A stretch of DNA of 64,000 nt, from contig NZ_CP087168.1 of the NCBI RefSeq assembly GCF_024748615.1, positions 4,464,001 through 4,528,000 on the forward strand, given 5' to 3'. Positions 26,480 to 34,408 of this stretch are shown piece by piece (within the stretch, counting starts at the first letter, position 1; every line of letters starts with the position of its first letter). The notes under the pieces were generated by a model, which was not told the origin of the DNA, did no database searches, and was given only the letters and a program-made list of their open reading frames with translations. Source of the stretch: Pseudomonas sp. B21-048. Lineage in GTDB: Bacteria > Pseudomonadota > Gammaproteobacteria > Pseudomonadales > Pseudomonadaceae. The position numbers were made by a program, and so were the translations under genes.

Positions 26480-27267
26480 TCGACGTTATCGTGCCATCCC
26501 AATCCATTCACCGTGTCAGCCACGAGATCAAGCGTCGTCGTCTGGAAGTACTGCGAGTCGTCGACCTTACCCCGCGTATGCGCCGGATTACGCTGGGCGG
26601 TCCTGAGCTTGCGGGCTTCGTCAGCCTCGGAACGGACGACCACGTCAAACTGCTGTTCCCCCAGAACGCTGCGGAACACGCGGCACTGGACACCCTGGTA
26701 CTCGGGGCAGGCAAGGACAACGGGGCGATGCCCGCGATGCGCGACTACACGCCGCGTCGTTACGACCTGGACACGCTGGAGCTGGACATCGACTTCGTGC
26801 TGCACGGCGATGGCCCTGCCTCGACCTGGGCCGAGCAGGCCAAACCCGGCCAGTTCCTGCATATTGGCGGGCCGCGGGGCTCGATGATCGTGCCAGACAT
26901 CTTCGACAGCTATTTGCTGATCGGCGACGAAACCGCCCTGCCCGCCATAGCCCGCCGCCTTGAAGGCCTGCCGGCCAACCGCCGTGCCCTGGTGATTGTG
27001 GAAGTGGAAAACGGCGCCGAACAACAACGCCTGGAAAGCGCCGCCCAGGTCGATGTGATCTGGGTATTGCGTGAAGGTGGCAGAAACAACCTGTTGACCA
27101 CCGTGCAACAGATCAAGGTGCCTACTGGCAATCTGTATGCGTGGGTGGCGACCGAATCCAAGGTGTCGCGGCAGGTTCGCCGGGTATTGCTTGATGAGCA
27201 TGGTCTGAACGAGCAATTTGTGAAGGCTGTCGGTTACTGGCGACTGGATGACAGCGACGAGGAGTAA
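26476..27267 (+). CDS. Siderophore-interacting protein, NADPH-dependent ferric-chelate reductase (YqjH/ViuB family)
   Basis: A 263-residue cytoplasmic flavoenzyme that releases iron from ferric siderophores by reduction. The FAD-binding barrel has the motif RDYTPRRYD (residues 89-97), followed by HGDGPASTWAEQAKPGQ and GGPRGSM. The NAD(P)-binding part has LIGDETALPAIARRLE, and the C-terminal aromatic cap is GYWRLDD. Length and motifs match YqjH-type SIPs. It overlaps the PadR gene by four bases, and the pair corresponds to E. coli yqjI-yqjH, where the regulator responds to nickel to protect iron metabolism. Regulation by the palindrome at 25834 is likely, but the regulator's own frame is broken in this sequence. 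Confidence 0.88.
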   Translation: MIDVIVPSQSIHRVSHEIKRRRLEVLRVVDLTPRMRRITLGGPELAGFVSLGTDDHVKLLFPQNAAEHAALDTLVLGAGKDNGAMPAMRDYTPRRYDLDTLELDIDFVLHGDGPASTWAEQAKPGQFLHIGGPRGSMIVPDIFDSYLLIGDETALPAIARRLEGLPANRRALVIVEVENGAEQQRLESAAQVDVIWVLREGGRNNLLTTVQQIKVPTGNLYAWVATESKVSRQVRRVLLDEHGLNEQFVKAVGYWRLDDSDEE

Positions 27268-27293
27268 CCACAACACTGTGGTTGCATGCTTTT

Positions 27294-27324
27294 TGTGGTG
27301 AGGGAGCAAGCTCCCTCGCCACAG
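27294..27324. repeat. REP palindrome (GGGAGCAAGCTCCC type) between convergent genes
   Basis: TGTGGTGAGGGAGC pairs with GCTCCCTCGCCACA around a two-base loop. It lies between the reductase and the convergent Pr6Pr gene and may also act as a terminator for both. Confidence 0.7.
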
Positions 27325-27331
27325 TCAGTGT

Positions 27332-27988
27332 TCACTTCAGACCTGCGCGCCACCGATCCAATCCAATCACCAGCAGCGCAATCAGCACAAACCCTAGCAA
27401 TAATCCGCCGGCATTGATGAACACCTGTGGATAACCCAGCGTGTCCACATCAATGAACGGATAGGGATAAACCGCCAGCAGATGCCCGCGCCATAATGCA
27501 TAGCCGAAGTACACCAGCGGATAGATCACCCAACTCGCAATGTGCCGCAGTCGCAACGTACCTTTGGGCACGCAGCACCACCAATAAACCAGAAACAGCA
27601 GCGGCATGACGTCATGCATCAGCTCATCGGCCAGCCACTGCCAGCCTTCGGGATGCCATAAATGGCGCAACAACAGACTGTACGCTACACCGACGACGGC
27701 GACGCTGACGGCAATCCCGCTACTCACCCACGGCTGCAAAAACCAGCGCCGCGCCGCCGACTCGCGGGACGTCAGTTCACAGGTCAGCACCACCGCCACC
27801 AGCGTATTGGTCAGCACGGTGAAAAAGCTGAAAAAACTCACTAGGCCACCCAACAGACTGGCCGCAATACTCCAGCGTGCGTAGAGAATCAGGTACATCT
27901 GAATGCTCAAACCCGCCCAGCCCAAAACCGCAGCCACGGCAACACAACGACGCCTCGCGGCAGAACCTGGCGTCGAGGGTATGACCAT
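27332..27988 (-). CDS. Pr6Pr family membrane protein
   Basis: 218 residues with six predicted transmembrane helices. Family features include FFSFFTVLTNTLVAVVLT in the second helix, HDVMPLLFLVYWW in the fourth, and YPLVYFGYALWRGHLLAVYPYPFIDV in the fifth to sixth. The last has the acidic and aromatic residues conserved in Pr6Pr proteins. The biochemical role of this family is not established; it is related in layout to FAR-17a/AIG1-like proteins. The gene ends two bases before the VF530 gene stop region, and both lie on the minus strand (VF530 stop at 27991). Confidence 0.75.
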   Translation of the reverse strand: MVIPSTPGSAARRRCVAVAAVLGWAGLSIQMYLILYARWSIAASLLGGLVSFFSFFTVLTNTLVAVVLTCELTSRESAARRWFLQPWVSSGIAVSVAVVGVAYSLLLRHLWHPEGWQWLADELMHDVMPLLFLVYWWCCVPKGTLRLRHIASWVIYPLVYFGYALWRGHLLAVYPYPFIDVDTLGYPQVFINAGGLLLGFVLIALLVIGLDRWRAGLK

Positions 27989-27990
27989 GC

Positions 27991-28221
27991 TCAGACCGGT
28001 CGCTTGGTGCGCATCAACTTCACGTACAGGCGTTCAACTTTCTCCCGGGCCCACGGGGTTTTGCGCAGGAACGTCAGGCTCGACTTGATGCTCGGGTCAC
28101 TCTTGAAGCAGCGAATATCGATACGCTCGGCCAGCCCTGACCATTCGTAGTGTTCAACCAGGGCGTTGAGGATCTGTTCCAGCGTTACGCCGTGCAGCGG
28201 GTTGGTGTTCTGTTCGGTCAT
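27991..28221 (-). CDS. VF530 family small DNA-binding-like protein (DUF2132)
   Basis: 76 residues. The sequence [57 protein letters not shown] covers the whole VF530 domain, a small helical fold reported to bind DNA in Vibrio. It is basic at the C-terminus. It lies directly upstream of the Pr6Pr gene, three bases apart, and probably shares its transcript. The cellular role is unknown. Confidence 0.8.
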   Translation of the reverse strand: MTEQNTNPLHGVTLEQILNALVEHYEWSGLAERIDIRCFKSDPSIKSSLTFLRKTPWAREKVERLYVKLMRTKRPV

Positions 28222-28310
28222 GCCGGGCCTTCGAGCGATGAAAGGATTGGAAGCCGCGCACCTTAGCGGAGGCCTTCGTGCAGTGGAAGGGCCACGGACA
28301 AGGGCATTCG

Positions 28311-28352
28311 TCAGAGGCTGAATTAACTGTAGGCGAGTTGGACAGCCTCTGA
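28311..28352 (-). terminator. Hairpin downstream of the MocR gene
   Basis: A perfect 10-bp inverted repeat (TCAGAGGCTG / CAGCCTCTGA) with a 22-nt spacer, 31 bases past the stop of the minus-strand regulator gene. No T-run follows, so termination is only suggested. Confidence 0.4.
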
Positions 28353-28382
28353 GGACAAACCTCAGGCGATAGCGCCGTCGGC

Positions 28383-29771
28383 TCAGTAATAACGTCGCGG
28401 GTCCGAATCAATCAGGCTGGCCAGCTTGGTCAGGGCAAATCTCAATTCCTCCTGACTGGTGGGCGACATCAAGACCAAACGCACGCAGCGGGTCATTGCG
28501 CTACGTTCAGCCTGGAACTGGGTACCACTGAGAACCAATACGCCATTGGCACGGGCCAGCATGGTGAATTCGTCGCTGGTCCAGGGCTCGGGCAGCGTCA
28601 ACCAGACGTGGTAGGAGTACGGCTGGGTCTTGAGTTCAAATTTGGCGAATATTTCCTGAGCGATCGCCTGCCGCCCGGCGGCTTCGCTGCGCTGAATACG
28701 GATCAGCTTTTTATCCAACCCTTGCGTGATCACGTTGCTGGCCAACTGGGCGGTCAACGGCGACGGCATCCAGACGCTGCTGCGCACCATCGAGGTCAGG
28801 CGCGACAACAGTTTCGGCGGGCTATAGAGATAGCCGATCCGCAAGGCCGGCATGATCGACTTCGACAGACTGGTCAGGTACACCGAACGATCCGGCGCGA
28901 ACGCCGACAGCGGTTTGATCGACGGGTCGGTGGCCAGAAAACCGTAGATGTCATCGTCCAGGATGATGAAGTCGAACTCTTCGGCCAGCGCCGCGATTTG
29001 CGCCCGACGCTTTTGCGACATGATCGCGGCCGTCGGGTTCTGGCAGGTCGCCACACAGACCAGCATCGCCGGTTTCTCACGTTGGCACAGTTCGCGCAGC
29101 GCTTCGGGAATGATGCCTTCATCGTCCATCGGCACGCCACGCAGACGTCGTTCCAGACCATGGGCCAGGGAAATGATGCCGGGGTAACAAAGCGCCTCGC
29201 AGAGCACCAGATCACCGGCGTTGGTCAGCGCACTCATCGCGACCATCAAACCATGCTGCGCGCCTGCGGTGATCACCACTTGCTGCCATTGCGCATCGGG
29301 CAATGAATGGCGCAGCCACTGCGCACCCGCCTCGCGATGAGCCGGATGCCCGCCATCGGGGGCGTAATCGAGGGCACGGGCAAAATCCGTGCTCTTGGCC
29401 ATGCCCACCAATGCGTCGCGCAACCAGTATTCCAGGGTTTCGCTGTAAGGCTTGATGATCGAAAGATCCAATAACTCGGACTGCCCCAGATTCAGCGGGG
29501 CGGCATTGTTGCTGGCCGGCAATTCCAGTTGCTTCTGGTTGAGCACATAAGTGCCACGCCCCACTTCCCCCTGCACCAGACGCCGCCGTTGGGCTTCGCT
29601 ATAGGCCCGGCTGATGGTACCCGGCGTGACATTCAACGTGGTGGCCAATTCCCGCAAGGTCGGCAGACGATCACCTTCGTTCAACACGCCATTGCTGATA
29701 TCGCGCGCCAACGCGTCGGCAATCGACAAATACATCGGCTGGCCGAACTCGTTTAGCTGAGGAACCCACAT
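28383..29771 (-). CDS. MocR-type transcriptional regulator (GntR HTH fused to PLP aminotransferase-like domain)
   Basis: About 462 residues. The N-terminal winged helix (residues 10-75) has [30 protein letters not shown] and [13 protein letters not shown]. The rest is a fold-type-I aminotransferase-like domain with the PLP site at [10 protein letters not shown] and [14 protein letters not shown] (the Lys that forms the internal aldimine). Such proteins use PLP or an amino-acid aldimine as effector instead of catalysing transamination. I chose the ATG at 29771; the frame extends 14 codons further. It is divergent from a BenE-like permease and a glyA paralogue, which it very probably controls through the repeats at 29858 and 30058. 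Confidence 0.85.
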   Translation of the reverse strand: MWVPQLNEFGQPMYLSIADALARDISNGVLNEGDRLPTLRELATTLNVTPGTISRAYSEAQRRRLVQGEVGRGTYVLNQKQLELPASNNAAPLNLGQSELLDLSIIKPYSETLEYWLRDALVGMAKSTDFARALDYAPDGGHPAHREAGAQWLRHSLPDAQWQQVVITAGAQHGLMVAMSALTNAGDLVLCEALCYPGIISLAHGLERRLRGVPMDDEGIIPEALRELCQREKPAMLVCVATCQNPTAAIMSQKRRAQIAALAEEFDFIILDDDIYGFLATDPSIKPLSAFAPDRSVYLTSLSKSIMPALRIGYLYSPPKLLSRLTSMVRSSVWMPSPLTAQLASNVITQGLDKKLIRIQRSEAAGRQAIAQEIFAKFELKTQPYSYHVWLTLPEPWTSDEFTMLARANGVLVLSGTQFQAERSAMTRCVRLVLMSPTSQEELRFALTKLASLIDSDPRRYY

Positions 29772-29857
29772 GAATATCGCTGCCCATCGTAGAAATGATG
29801 AATATCCGAGCATATCACAGGGAAGTTAGGCAACTTATAAATCGACCCAATCGGAAA

Positions 29858-29872
29858 ATTGAGTCGATTGAT
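29858..29872 (+). promoter_or_regulatory. Left half of a 15-bp inverted repeat, candidate MocR operator
   Basis: ATTGAGTCGATTGAT. Its exact reverse complement occurs at 30058-30072, about 185 bases away, in the AT-rich divergent promoter region (29772-30118). A degenerate relative (ATTGAATCAACTCAAT) lies at about 30014. MocR regulators typically bind two or more separated, oriented sites. The assignment is inferred. Confidence 0.55.
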
Positions 29873-30057
29873 ATGGCGATTGAATCGAGCAACACTTTTC
29901 ACACGAGACTTCTGCACAAAAAATATTTGCTTAAAAATCAAATAGTTATATTAAAAAAAGCGAGTAAACGAACGTAGACAACAAAAAAACATCTCCTCAC
30001 AGCCTCTCGCCCTATTGAATCAACTCAATTCATTCAAATACACTCATCTCGAATCGA

Positions 30058-30072
30058 ATCAATCGACTCAAT
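30058..30072 (-). promoter_or_regulatory. Right half of the 15-bp inverted repeat, candidate MocR operator
   Basis: ATCAATCGACTCAAT, the exact reverse complement of the site at 29858-29872, 46 bases before the permease start. It is preceded by further GAATCGAATC direct repeats (30051-30060). The rest of the 29772-30118 interval has no gene. Confidence 0.55.
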
Positions 30073-30118
30073 CTCACGCCTGAATCACCACGTGCCAGCC
30101 ACGCCAAGTCGAGACATC

Positions 30119-31324
30119 ATGGACACACTCAGAAAGGATCTATCCCTGTCAGCGATCATCGCAGGCTTAATCGCCGTGATCATTTCCTATGCCGGCCCGC
30201 TGATCATCGTGTTTCAGGCGGCTCGGGAAGCGCACCTGCCCAATGATCAGGTGTCGTCCTGGATCTGGGCCATTTCCATCGGCAGCGGCGTAACCGGCCT
30301 GTTGTTGAGCTGGCGTCTGCGGGTTCCGGTGATTACGGCTTGGTCGACACCGGGCGCAGCGTTGCTGGTGTCGATGTTGCCCACGGTCTCCCTGCCCCAG
30401 GCTATCGGCGCCTATGTGGTGGCTTCGGTGATTATTGCGGTGGTCGGCCTGTCCGGCGCGTTCGACAAACTGATGAGTCGCCTGCCCAAAGCCATCGCCG
30501 CCGCCATGCTCGCCGGCATCCTGTTTCGCTTCGGCGCCGAACTCTTCACCTCAATCAAGCTGCAGCCGGCGCTGGTGCTGTCGATGATCGCGGCGTACCT
30601 GATCTTCAAACGCTTTTCACCGTGCTACGCCATCCTGTCGGTATTGATTGTCGGCTGCGCCGTGGCGGCCTCGTTCGGCGAACTCAACAGCGGATCGATC
30701 AGCATCGATGTCGCCCACCCGATCTTCATCGCCCCGGAGTGGAGCTGGTACGCGATCATCAATATCGGCTTGCCGCTGGCCCTGGTCACCCTGACCGGGC
30801 AATACGTGCCGGGCATGGCGGTGATGCGCACCTCGGGCTACAACACCCCGGCGCGCTCGATTATTTCGGTCACGGCCATCGGTTCAATCTTGATGGCGCC
30901 ATTCGGCTCCCATGGTCTCAATCTCGCGGCCATTACCGCCGCGATCTGCACCGGCCGCGAAGCCCATGAAGATCGCGACAAGCGTTACATCGCCGGGATT
31001 GCTTGCGGGGTGTTTTACATTCTGATGGGCACCTTCGGCGCGACCCTGGCGTCGGTATTTTCTGCCTTGCCCAAAGAGCTGATCGCCTCCCTCGCCGGCC
31101 TGGCCCTGTTCGGGGCGATCAGCGCCGGGCTGACCGGCGCCATGGCTGACGAAAAACAGCGTGAAGCGGCGCTGATCACCTTCCTGGTCACCGCCTCGGG
31201 CATGAGTTTCCTGGGGTTGGCCGCTGCATTCTGGGGGCTGATCTTCGGACTCGTGGCACATTTCGTACTGACCTACACCAGAGAAAGCAAAGCCACCGCC
31301 GTCACCGAGGGCAGCCGACCATGA
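30119..31324 (+). CDS. Benzoate/H+ symporter BenE family transporter (YdcO-like)
   Basis: About 401 residues with 11-12 hydrophobic helices. BenE-family features include [15 protein letters not shown] in helix 3, [38 protein letters not shown] and [26 protein letters not shown]. The ATG at 30119 is preferred to an in-frame GTG at 30092. Members take up aromatic acids, but many are of unknown substrate. The linkage with a MocR regulator and glyA suggests an amino acid, a purine-like or a one-carbon-related compound rather than benzoate, which is an inference. Its stop overlaps a 36-codon remnant (ATGA at 31321). Confidence 0.82.
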   Translation: MDTLRKDLSLSAIIAGLIAVIISYAGPLIIVFQAAREAHLPNDQVSSWIWAISIGSGVTGLLLSWRLRVPVITAWSTPGAALLVSMLPTVSLPQAIGAYVVASVIIAVVGLSGAFDKLMSRLPKAIAAAMLAGILFRFGAELFTSIKLQPALVLSMIAAYLIFKRFSPCYAILSVLIVGCAVAASFGELNSGSISIDVAHPIFIAPEWSWYAIINIGLPLALVTLTGQYVPGMAVMRTSGYNTPARSIISVTAIGSILMAPFGSHGLNLAAITAAICTGREAHEDRDKRYIAGIACGVFYILMGTFGATLASVFSALPKELIASLAGLALFGAISAGLTGAMADEKQREAALITFLVTASGMSFLGLAAAFWGLIFGLVAHFVLTYTRESKATAVTEGSRP

Positions 31325-31431
31325 TCGCTCGTTACGACTCCATTGTGGTCGGCGGCGGACTGTCACACGCGTCACCGCATCTCGCTCCAGCCCTCGTGGC
31401 CGAAGCACTTATCCAAGGAATGACTCCATGA
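31321..31431 (+). pseudogene. Remnant of an FAD-dependent oxidoreductase gene, 36 codons
   Basis: Its ATG overlaps the permease stop (ATGA) and its stop overlaps the glyA ATG (ATGA). The first 14 residues, [14 protein letters not shown], are the classic start of an FAD/NAD-binding amine or amino-acid oxidoreductase (strand followed by a GxGxxG-type loop). The sequence then changes to [11 protein letters not shown] without any family likeness. The simplest reading is a large internal deletion that removed nearly all of an oxidase gene in this operon and left both coupled ends. A functional short peptide cannot be excluded but seems unlikely. Confidence 0.6.
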
Positions 31432-32666
31432 GCCTGCAGAATTTCGACCCTGCCATCGCCCGCCTGATCAGAAGTGAACGCAACCGTCAGGAAACCCATC
31501 TGGAGCTGATCGCTTCGGAAAACTATGTCAGCAAAGAAGTGCTGGAAGCACAGGGTTCGGTACTGACCAACAAGTACGCCGAAGGCTACCCGGGCAAGCG
31601 CTATTACGGTGGCTGTAAAGTGGTCGACGAAATTGAAAGCCTCGCCATCGAACGCGCCTGCAAACTGTTTGGGAGCGACTACGCCAACGTCCAGCCGCAC
31701 TCCGGCTCACAAGCCAATCAGGCGGTGTTTCTTGCGGTGCTGAACCCCGGCGACACCCTCCTGGGCATGTCCCTGGCCCATGGCGGGCACCTGACCCATG
31801 GCGCCTCGGTGAACTTCTCTGGCAAGTTCTACACCGCGCACGCTTACGGCCTGGAAAAATCCGGCGAAACCCTCGACTACGCGCAGATGGAAGCCCTGGC
31901 CCGGGAACACCGGCCGAAGATGATCATTGCGGGTGCCTCGGCGTATTCCAGGACCATCGACTTCCAGCGTTTTCGCGCCATCTGCGATGAAATCGGGGCC
32001 TACTTGATGGTCGACATGGCGCACTACGCCGGGCTGGTCGCAGCCGGCCTGTATCCCTCGCCGGTTGGCATTGCCGACTTCGTCACGTCGACCACGCACA
32101 AAACCCTGCGCGGCCCACGGGGCGGCCTGATTTTGGCCAAACGCGAATACGCGGCGCTGCTCGACAAGACGATATTCCCGTTCTATCAGGGCGGGCCTCT
32201 GATGCACGTCATCGCCGCCAAGGCCGTGGCGTTCAACGAAGCCCTCGGCGATGAGTTCAAGCACTATCAGCAACGCGTGATCAATAACGCCAGGACCATG
32301 GCGGACATCCTTACGCGGCGAGGCCTGCGGGTGGTATCAGGGGGCACCGACTGCCACATGTTCCTGCTCGATCTGCGCGCGATGAACATCACCGGCAAAG
32401 AGGCCGAGGCGTTGCTCGAAAGTGCCCACATCACCTTGAACAAGAACGCGATCCCCGACGATCTGCAAAAACCTGCGATCACCAGCGGCATTCGCATTGG
32501 CACACCTGCCCTGACCACACGGGGCTTCGGTGAAGCCGAATGCGCCGAAGTGGCCAACCTGATTGCCGATCTGCTTGAGCAACCGACCCATGTGGCACTG
32601 CTGGAAAAAGTCCGCCAACGGGTAATGCATTTGTGTGAGTGCTTCCCGGTCTATCTATTGACTTAA
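31428..32666 (+). CDS. glyA: Serine hydroxymethyltransferase (accessory copy)
   Basis: A 412-residue PLP enzyme that interconverts serine plus tetrahydrofolate with glycine plus methylene-tetrahydrofolate in the cytosol. Motifs are [19 protein letters not shown] near the N-terminus, [14 protein letters not shown], the PLP-lysine segment [14 protein letters not shown] (Lys225) and [13 protein letters not shown]. The length is near the usual 417. It is co-transcribed with a BenE-like permease under a MocR regulator. It is therefore probably an inducible paralogue that disposes of glycine or one-carbon units from an imported compound, rather than the housekeeping enzyme. AAGGA lies 11 bases before the ATG. 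A strong terminator follows. Confidence 0.92.
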   Translation: MSLQNFDPAIARLIRSERNRQETHLELIASENYVSKEVLEAQGSVLTNKYAEGYPGKRYYGGCKVVDEIESLAIERACKLFGSDYANVQPHSGSQANQAVFLAVLNPGDTLLGMSLAHGGHLTHGASVNFSGKFYTAHAYGLEKSGETLDYAQMEALAREHRPKMIIAGASAYSRTIDFQRFRAICDEIGAYLMVDMAHYAGLVAAGLYPSPVGIADFVTSTTHKTLRGPRGGLILAKREYAALLDKTIFPFYQGGPLMHVIAAKAVAFNEALGDEFKHYQQRVINNARTMADILTRRGLRVVSGGTDCHMFLLDLRAMNITGKEAEALLESAHITLNKNAIPDDLQKPAITSGIRIGTPALTTRGFGEAECAEVANLIADLLEQPTHVALLEKVRQRVMHLCECFPVYLLT

Positions 32667-32685
32667 CGGCAACGAAACATGCCGG

Positions 32686-32714
32686 GGGCGGACGCTTTAG
32701 TCCGCCCTTTTTTT
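32686..32714 (+). terminator. Rho-independent terminator of glyA operon
   Basis: A perfect 8-bp GC-rich stem GGGCGGAC / GTCCGCCC with a 6-nt loop is followed by seven T residues, about 20 bases after the glyA stop. Confidence 0.93.
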
Positions 32715-32952
32715 CACGGCCAGATACTGCGGCGACAAGTTGCAGCCGACTATTACCAAATCCGAAATGATCCATGTCAGTAAAAGCCCTTTCTCTATGT
32801 GTTACAGAACATTATCCTTACGCCTGTCCTGCTGAAACGCTTCTCCCCCGTTCACTCCTACTGCGTTCAGTTCACTCCCTTTAGAAAAAGACCAAGAATT
32901 TCTTCTCTATGCCTGATTTTCATACCTCGCGAGACAGCGCTGTCTTACCCCT

Positions 32953-34290
32953 GTGGCCAGTCGAAAAGCCCTGAACCTGATCGGCGGGCTCACCGCGTTG
33001 AGCCTCGCTACTTGCACCCAGGCTGCGCCTGCTTTCGATAGCGATTCGCCGTGGATGCTCGGCGACTGGAACGGCACTCGTACCGAACTTTCGGAAAAGG
33101 GCTACGACTTCAAGGTCGATTACACCGGTGAAATGGGCAGCAATCTGCACGGTGGCTACGACAACGACCGCACCGCGCGCTATAGCGATCAGTTCGCCTT
33201 TGGCAGCCATCTGGACTTGCAGAAGATTCTTGGCTGGGACGACGCTGAATTTCAGCTGACCATCACCGAGCGCAACGGCAACAACATCAGCAACGACCGG
33301 ATCAACGATCCGCGGGTCGGTGGTTTCACCTCGGCTCAGGAAGTTTGGGGCCGTGGCCAGACCTGGCGCCTGACGCAGATGTGGTATCAGCAAAAATTCT
33401 TCGATCAGAAGCTCGACATCAAAGTCGGCCGCTTCGGCGAGGGCGAAGACTTCAACAGCTTCCCCTGCGACTTTCAGAACCTGGCGTTTTGCGGCTCGCA
33501 GGTCGGCAACTGGGTCGGCGGCATCTGGTACAACTGGCCGGTCAGCCAGTGGGCGATGCGGGTCAAATATCACTTGACGCCGGAGCTCTACGCGCAAGTT
33601 GGGGCTTACGAGCAAAACCCGTCCAACCTTGATCGCGACAACGGATTCAAACTCAGCGGCAGCGGCACTCAGGGCGCGATCCTGCCGGTGGAACTGGTCT
33701 GGACTCCGAAATTCAATGGCCTGCCGGGTGAATACCGTGCCGGTTATTACTACAGCAATGCCAAGGCCACCGATGTCTATAAGGACAGCAACGGCCAGCC
33801 AGCCGCGCTGAGCGGCGAGGCTTACCGCAGCGCATCGAGCAAGCACGGCGTGTGGCTCGGTATTCAGCAGCAGCTGACCAGCCGCGCCAGTGACAACTCT
33901 CGCGGCCTGAGCGTGTTCGCCAACGGCACGATGCACGACAAGAAGACCAACGCCGTCGATAACTACGTCCAGGCTGGTGTCGTCTACAAAGGCTTGTTCG
34001 ACGCCCGCGCCAGGGACGATATCGGTTTTGCCCTGGCCCGTGTGCACGTCAACCCGGCCTACCGCAAGAACGCCGAGGCCACCAATCAGGCCCGCGCCGT
34101 CTTCGACTACGACGACCCATCGTTCCTGCCGCCGCAAGACACCGAATACAGCGCCGAGCTCTATTACGGCGTGCACGTCACGAACTGGCTGACCGTGCGC
34201 CCGAACCTGCAATACATCCGCCACCCCGGTGGCGTGGACAAGGTCGATGACGCGCTGATTGGCGGGATCAAGATCCAGTCGTCGTTCTGA
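32953..34290 (+). CDS. oprB: Carbohydrate-selective outer membrane porin OprB
   Basis: 445 residues with a signal peptide cleaved after ATCTQA. A mature OprB-family beta barrel follows, with SPWMLGDWNGTRTEL, YDFKVDYTGEMGSN, WRLTQMWYQQKFFDQKLDIKVGR and a C-terminal strand IGGIKIQSSF ending in Phe, as required for outer-membrane insertion. It lets glucose and other sugars into the periplasm. The GTG start at 32953 begins a good signal peptide but has no clear ribosome site. The following gene, gcd, oxidises the glucose, so the two form a functional unit though 118 bases apart. The 32715-32952 interval upstream shows no recognisable operator. Confidence 0.9.
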   Translation: MASRKALNLIGGLTALSLATCTQAAPAFDSDSPWMLGDWNGTRTELSEKGYDFKVDYTGEMGSNLHGGYDNDRTARYSDQFAFGSHLDLQKILGWDDAEFQLTITERNGNNISNDRINDPRVGGFTSAQEVWGRGQTWRLTQMWYQQKFFDQKLDIKVGRFGEGEDFNSFPCDFQNLAFCGSQVGNWVGGIWYNWPVSQWAMRVKYHLTPELYAQVGAYEQNPSNLDRDNGFKLSGSGTQGAILPVELVWTPKFNGLPGEYRAGYYYSNAKATDVYKDSNGQPAALSGEAYRSASSKHGVWLGIQQQLTSRASDNSRGLSVFANGTMHDKKTNAVDNYVQAGVVYKGLFDARARDDIGFALARVHVNPAYRKNAEATNQARAVFDYDDPSFLPPQDTEYSAELYYGVHVTNWLTVRPNLQYIRHPGGVDKVDDALIGGIKIQSSF

Positions 34291-34408
34291 TTAGACGCGC
34301 AGGGATCGCTTCCACTGAACACTTTTCAACCTGAACCATGCCCGCGCCAGATCGTCATCTACAGTGAACTTGCGCGGGACTACTTAAAACGTCACGGAGA
34401 ATCACACT

